From assembly GCF_003864255.1 (NCBI RefSeq), contig NZ_QWEZ01000001.1, forward strand, positions 2,125,693 to 2,189,692: DNA of 64,000 nt. Direction: 5' to 3'. A program made the translations under genes and the position numbers. Under the pieces are notes generated by a model that searched no databases, was not told the origin of the DNA, and saw only the letters and a program-made list of their open reading frames with translations. Of this stretch, positions 60,214-64,000 are shown piece after piece. Numbering within the stretch: position 1 is the first letter of the stretch; each line of letters starts with the position of its first letter. Source of the stretch: Aestuariirhabdus litorea (GTDB taxonomy: Bacteria > Pseudomonadota > Gammaproteobacteria > Pseudomonadales > Aestuariirhabdaceae).

Positions 60214-60227
60214 CGGCCATTGGGGGG

Positions 60228-60752
60228 TCAGGGATCACCGAACCCCCTCACAATCCCATTCTTGAATCGAACCTCGCGGGGCCAGCCCTCAGAACGCACT
60301 CCATAGTGCCAATACTCGAACAGATCGCCCTGATCGTTCCAAAAGCTGCGTCGTGAAGGTTCGGATCGGCGGTTGGCCGCCAGTACCTGCTCCTTGGTCA
60401 TACAGAGTTTGATTCGTCCCAGACGCACAGCGGTGGTAATCTCGTGAACGTCGGGACAATAATCAGGCCTCTGGGGCTCTCTTGCGGGTCGGTTGACCCG
60501 TTCGGGAGGTTCGCGCAGCGGGGCGACTCCGGTCGTATAGGGCGGCGGAGAAACCGGGTCACTCTGCTGGATCTCGGGCAGAATCACCGCTTCCGCGTTG
60601 GGCCCGCAGGGCTGGTCCGCATAGCGCACTCCATCCTCATCGACACAGCGGTACACCTCAGCCTCAGCCCCCTGCACAACCAAGGCGAGCAACACCAGGA
60701 GCCGGGGGAGCCGGCCAAGGTCCCACGCTACTGTGCCGGCCATGCTCTTCAC
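60228..60752 (-). CDS. DUF4124-domain protein, secreted
   Basis: The 174-residue protein has a signal-peptide-like N-terminus (hydrophobic about 14-30, AEA cleavage) and a DUF4124 domain directly after it (EVYRCVDEDGVRYADQPCGP), with conserved cysteines. A second part shows CMTKEQVLAANRRSEPSRR and a short beta motif. The role is unknown; these proteins are periplasmic. An internal ATG at codon 4 is an alternative start. Confidence 0.8.
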   Translation of the reverse strand: MKSMAGTVAWDLGRLPRLLVLLALVVQGAEAEVYRCVDEDGVRYADQPCGPNAEAVILPEIQQSDPVSPPPYTTGVAPLREPPERVNRPAREPQRPDYCPDVHEITTAVRLGRIKLCMTKEQVLAANRRSEPSRRSFWNDQGDLFEYWHYGVRSEGWPREVRFKNGIVRGFGDP

Positions 60753-60773
60753 CTCCCTCAGCGCTGGGCCCTG

Positions 60774-62441
60774 CTAGCGCTGCACTTTGAACTGGCCTAC
60801 CAGCGACTGCAGGGTGGAACCCAAACTATGAATGGTGCCGGCACCGCTGGCGGTCTCTTTCAGCCCGGTGGTGGTCTGGCTGCTGATATCCGAGATGCGG
60901 GTAACATTGCCATTGATTTCGTCGGCAACCGCCGTTTGTTCCTCGGCGGCGCTGGCGATCTGTGTAGTCATATCATTGATGGTGTTGATGGAATCCACGA
61001 TCGACTGCAATGAATCGCCCGCCTGGGTAGCCTGCTCCACCGAGCGGTTACTCTGCTCACGGCTGGCGGTCATAACGGTCACCGCACGAGCGGCTTCCTG
61101 CTGTAAGCGGTTGATCATCTCCTGGATCTCGGCAGTGCTGTCCTGAGTTCGACTGGCCAGGGTACGCACCTCATCAGCCACCACCGCAAAGCCTCTGCCC
61201 TGTTCACCGGCACGGGCCGCCTCGATAGCGGCGTTGAGTGCCAGCAAATTGGTCTGCTCGGCTATGCCTCCGATCACTCCCAGTACCGACCCAATGTTCT
61301 CGGTCTCGGTTTCAAGGGTCTTGATCACACCGGCGGCCTCATCAAGACGTTCATCGAGAGAGCGAATGGAGGAGATGGTGGCGTTAAGTACCTTCTGGCC
61401 TGCAACCGACTCCTGGTGCGCCTGGTTGGCAGCACCAGCGCCCTCACTGGCACTGGAAGCCACCTCCTGGGCTGTTGCGCTCATCTCATTCATGGCGGTG
61501 GCCACCTGCTCGACTTCAGCGTGTTGAGAGGCCATGGCGTCGCTTTGCTGGCGACTCTGGGTACTGATCTGGTTAGAGGCCGAGGAGAGCTGCTCTGTCA
61601 CATCCGTAACTTGGCAGATGATGTCATGTATCTTGTCGGCAAAGCGGTTGAAGGCACCGGCCAATTTGTCCATCTCGGTGTTGCCATCCACTGTGAGGCG
61701 GCGGGTAAGGTCGCCATCCCCCTCGGCGATATCCTCCATCACGGCGACCGAGGCGGTAATCTTTGATACGGTCTGACGAACCATAATCAAGCTGATGGCA
61801 ATGACAGCAATGGCTGTCAGTAGGGCAGCACCAAACAGCCAGCCCAACGTGGTCTTCAAACTGGCGGCAAAGTTGGCTCGTTGTCGAGCAACCAGTTCAT
61901 CGACATCGCCGATGTAAAATCCGGTACCCAGCATCCATTTCCACTTATCAAGGCCAATCGCATAGCTCAGCTTAGGCTCGGTCTCTTCGCTGCCGGGCTT
62001 GGGCCACAAATAGGTGTAGAAATCCCCACCGCGCTTAGCGATGGCGATCAGGTCCTTAATCACATATTGACCGTTGGCATCCTTGAGGTTGGAGAGGTCT
62101 TTACCCTCGAGCGCCGGATTGGGCCCCATGGCCACGTTGATAGCGTCATAGTTGTAACCAAACACATAACCCGACTGGTCTTCATCAAAGCGCAAGCGCC
62201 GAATCACTTCCTTGGCACCCTCCTGGTCATCCGCATCATAGTAAGGCTTGATCGCGGTAAGGGTCATATCAATATAGTTTTTGAGCTCAGCCTGCTTGCT
62301 GGCCATGATCTCGGAGCGAAAACTTTGCACCTCCTGATCTTCCAGCAACTGCAAACGCCAACCGGTGACCATCATTACAATCAGCGTGATCAGCAGCAAC
62401 GGCACGGTGGTTAACAGTAGTATTCTCGCTTTGATGCTCAT
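60774..62441 (-). CDS. Methyl-accepting chemotaxis protein with single Cache domain
   Basis: This 555-residue receptor has a membrane segment at about 8-28, a periplasmic sCache_2-type sensor (about 35-185, with [12 protein letters not shown] and [16 protein letters not shown]), a second membrane segment (about 200-220), a HAMP domain, and a long cytoplasmic coiled-coil with the tip motif [20 protein letters not shown]. sCache_2 sensors often bind short carboxylates. No C-terminal NWETF-like CheR tether is present. The start at 62441 follows GAGGAAC; a further ATG upstream lacks a site. Confidence 0.93.
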   Translation of the reverse strand: MSIKARILLLTTVPLLLITLIVMMVTGWRLQLLEDQEVQSFRSEIMASKQAELKNYIDMTLTAIKPYYDADDQEGAKEVIRRLRFDEDQSGYVFGYNYDAINVAMGPNPALEGKDLSNLKDANGQYVIKDLIAIAKRGGDFYTYLWPKPGSEETEPKLSYAIGLDKWKWMLGTGFYIGDVDELVARQRANFAASLKTTLGWLFGAALLTAIAVIAISLIMVRQTVSKITASVAVMEDIAEGDGDLTRRLTVDGNTEMDKLAGAFNRFADKIHDIICQVTDVTEQLSSASNQISTQSRQQSDAMASQHAEVEQVATAMNEMSATAQEVASSASEGAGAANQAHQESVAGQKVLNATISSIRSLDERLDEAAGVIKTLETETENIGSVLGVIGGIAEQTNLLALNAAIEAARAGEQGRGFAVVADEVRTLASRTQDSTAEIQEMINRLQQEAARAVTVMTASREQSNRSVEQATQAGDSLQSIVDSINTINDMTTQIASAAEEQTAVADEINGNVTRISDISSQTTTGLKETASGAGTIHSLGSTLQSLVGQFKVQR

Positions 62442-62605
62442 TATTGTTCCTCGATCCCCTTTGGATAGCTGTGACACGGCTGTCTGGGGGTTAACGGCTA
62501 AATTAGTAATTTCTTGATACTATAGAACACTTACGTCGAGCGCGGCGGAAACAAAGTCAACTACCCCATACCAACAGCAAAAAGCATTACACCGAGGCCC
62601 TTTGA

Positions 62606-63562
62606 GTGGTAACTAGCAACACATCCACCCCCCACCAAGACTACCTTCACAGCTACCGTTTCCAGTGGCGCTTCCTACTGCCTAATTATTGGGGGGTTTG
62701 GCTGCTGTTCACGCTCCTGTTTATTATCGGACGACTACCGCTGCCCGCCTTGATCGGGTTGGGCAAGCTGATCGGGCGGCTGTTCTACCGTATCGGGGGC
62801 AGCCGCCTGCGCATCACCCAAACCAACATCAGGCTATGTTTCCCAGAGCTCACAGCAGAAGAGCAAGAGCAACTTATACGTAAAAACTATGAAGCGCTGG
62901 GCTTTGCACTGCTCGAGCCGGGGCTTATCTGGTGGTGTAGCCTGGGCCGTCTCAAGCGCATAAGCCGTGTCAGCGGCTATGAAGAGCATATCAAGCCGCT
63001 TCTTGCCCGCGGGAAGGGTGTCATCCTGTTCGGCGTGCACATGACCTGTATCGAGGCCATTGCTCGCCTGGCGGGCGTCTCCGGTGTGGCGTACAACATT
63101 CTCTATCGGGTTCATGATAACGCCCTGTACGAGTACCTGACGGGCGTTATGCGGCGCCGAACACTGGGTCGATTCATACCCAGAAAGGAGGTCAAGTCGA
63201 TGCTCCGGTTCGTGAACCAGGGCGAGATCGGGATCATCCTCCCGGATCAGGATATGGGTAGAAAAAGAAGCATCTGGACACCTTTTTTTGGTATCCCTGC
63301 AGCAACCATTCCGGTCACCTCAGACTATGCTCAACAGACCGGAGCGACCGTTGCTATGATCCAGTATTACCGTGACGAAAGGGGTCATTACGTTCTGGAT
63401 TTTAGCCCCCCGCTGGACAACTTCCCCACCGGGAACCTCGAAGCCGACACTTTGCGGGTAAACGGCATGATTGAGGGGTTTATCCGCCAGCACCCTGAGC
63501 AATACCTTTGGCAGCACCGACGCTTTAAGCACCGCCCTGAGGGTGAAGCAAAACTGTACTAA
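62606..63562 (+). CDS. LpxL/HtrB-type lipid A acyltransferase
   Basis: The 318-residue protein is in the LpxL/LpxM lysophospholipid acyltransferase family, which adds secondary acyl chains to lipid A. It has an N-terminal hydrophobic segment, the catalytic H-x4-E motif as HMTCIE (about residue 147), LPDQDMGRK, and the C-terminal PEQYLWQHRRFKHRP. GTG at 62606 is the apparent start; downstream ATGs are too deep. Lauroyl or myristoyl preference cannot be told. Confidence 0.9.
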   Translation: MVTSNTSTPHQDYLHSYRFQWRFLLPNYWGVWLLFTLLFIIGRLPLPALIGLGKLIGRLFYRIGGSRLRITQTNIRLCFPELTAEEQEQLIRKNYEALGFALLEPGLIWWCSLGRLKRISRVSGYEEHIKPLLARGKGVILFGVHMTCIEAIARLAGVSGVAYNILYRVHDNALYEYLTGVMRRRTLGRFIPRKEVKSMLRFVNQGEIGIILPDQDMGRKRSIWTPFFGIPAATIPVTSDYAQQTGATVAMIQYYRDERGHYVLDFSPPLDNFPTGNLEADTLRVNGMIEGFIRQHPEQYLWQHRRFKHRPEGEAKLY

Positions 63563-63885
63563 AGGGAATCCGCCCCTAGGGGGACACTGACTAAAAAGGG
63601 GACAGGTCAGTGCCTAGCCCTTTCCTGCTGGACCAATAGCTCCTCAAACCCTCGGCCCTCTCTCCTTTTTCCCGCCCCTGGTTACAACCCTGTGCCTTGC
63701 GGTGAACCTGGTCTTTGAAGTCGCATAACCTGCGTATGCCCTTTCACCAACAGTGAGCTACCAAAGGCGACTGCGCAACGTTACGAAGGTTATGGAGTGA
63801 CTGGTAGGCATGGGGAAGGGAGCATTAGAGGTGGTAGAGGGTAAAAGGGAACCTAGCGCGGGCACAGGAGGAGGATTCAAGGCAT
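63563..63885. other. Intergenic region before the rRNA operon end
   Basis: About 320 bases hold no credible gene. The left part carries an inverted repeat around an AAAAAGGGGACAG core. The rest shows nothing I can name. Confidence 0.6.
63585..63612. repeat. Inverted repeat with GGGGACAG core
   Basis: CACTGAC (63585-63591) and GTCAGTG (63606-63612) flank TAAAAAGGGGACAG. This motif resembles short sequences often seen next to REP-type transposase genes in gammaproteobacteria (from memory). No transposase is nearby. Confidence 0.5.
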
Positions 63886-63918
63886 AAAAAAACCCCGACC
63901 TGTGCAGATCGGGGTTTT
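63886..63918 (-). terminator. Terminator of the rRNA operon
   Basis: On the minus strand AAAACCCCGA pairs with TCGGGGTTTT across an intervening 10-base loop, and is followed by a run of T ending at 63886. It lies 8 bases beyond the 5S 3' end. Confidence 0.92.
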
Positions 63919-63925
63919 GTGTAAA

Positions 63926-64000
63926 AGCTTGACGATGACCTACTCTCACATGGGGAAACCCCACACTACCATCGGCGCTAAGAGGTTTCACTTCTGAGTT
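63926..64000 (-). rRNA. rrf: 5S ribosomal RNA, 3' part
   Basis: Read on the minus strand, the last 75 bases give AACTCAGAAGTGAAAC, GCCGATGGTAGTGTGGGG and CATGTGAGAGTAGGTCATCG, the conserved 3' two-thirds of 5S rRNA. The 5' end and the rest of the rRNA operon lie beyond the right edge. The 3' end at about 63926 is approximate. Confidence 0.95.

Noticed and set aside
63758..63991. Small minus-strand frame over the 5S gene end
   Set aside because: It reads through the 5S rRNA and its terminator.

Overview
The window is chromosomal housekeeping DNA from a GC-rich gammaproteobacterium. It has a cytochrome bc1 complex, an E. coli-like lpoA-yraN-diaA-dolP group and a complete dcw cell-wall/division cluster. 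From memory, the gene order from mutT (about 4.9 kb) to zapE (about 45 kb) closely follows Pseudomonas aeruginosa PA4400-PA4438. An Oceanospirillales/Pseudomonadales-type marine bacterium fits best, but I cannot name a genus. There is no prophage, insertion sequence, CRISPR array or integrase.

Left part (1-11 kb): the 3' end of a TRAP transporter large permease and its terminator; a block of 48-bp tandem repeats; a PatZ-like acyl-CoA ligase/acetyltransferase fusion converging on an HDAC-family deacetylase; then, on the minus strand, mutT-thiE-like fusion, argJ, secA and an M23 peptidase gene.

Centre (11-30 kb): one long minus-strand cluster reads mraZ-rsmH-ftsL-ftsI-murE-murF-mraY-murD-ftsW-murG-murC-ddl-ftsQ-ftsA-ftsZ-lpxC. 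Most junctions overlap by 1, 4, 8 or 11 bases. It starts from a good sigma-70-type promoter followed by four MraZ boxes at an exact 10-bp period. Upstream lie the RNase P RNA gene (rnpB) and rsmI.

Right-centre (30-45 kb): lpoA-yraN-diaA-dolP on the plus strand; sspB, sspA, petABC (cytochrome bc1), rpsI and rplM on the minus strand; a Tas-like aldo-keto reductase, a sodium/solute symporter and an unusual metallophosphoesterase on the plus strand; then an acyl-CoA dehydrogenase and zapE.

Right part (45-64 kb): yhcB/zapG, a metallo-beta-lactamase-fold hydrolase, a DUF2058 protein, cysZ, an old yellow enzyme, kbl-tdh (threonine breakdown), a YbbAP-type ABC system divergent from a TesA-type esterase, ackA-pta, two acyltransferases, a DUF4124 protein, a chemoreceptor, and the 3' end of a 5S rRNA gene, so an rRNA operon enters from the right.

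I found no convincing new multi-gene system. The points most worth a second look are the 48-bp repeats, the PatZ-like protein that keeps the ligase histidine next to a deacetylase, the metallophosphoesterase lacking usual metal ligands, the MraZ operator overlapping the mraZ ribosome-binding site, the rnpB start just after rsmI, and the absence of a dciA (DUF721) gene where one is expected.
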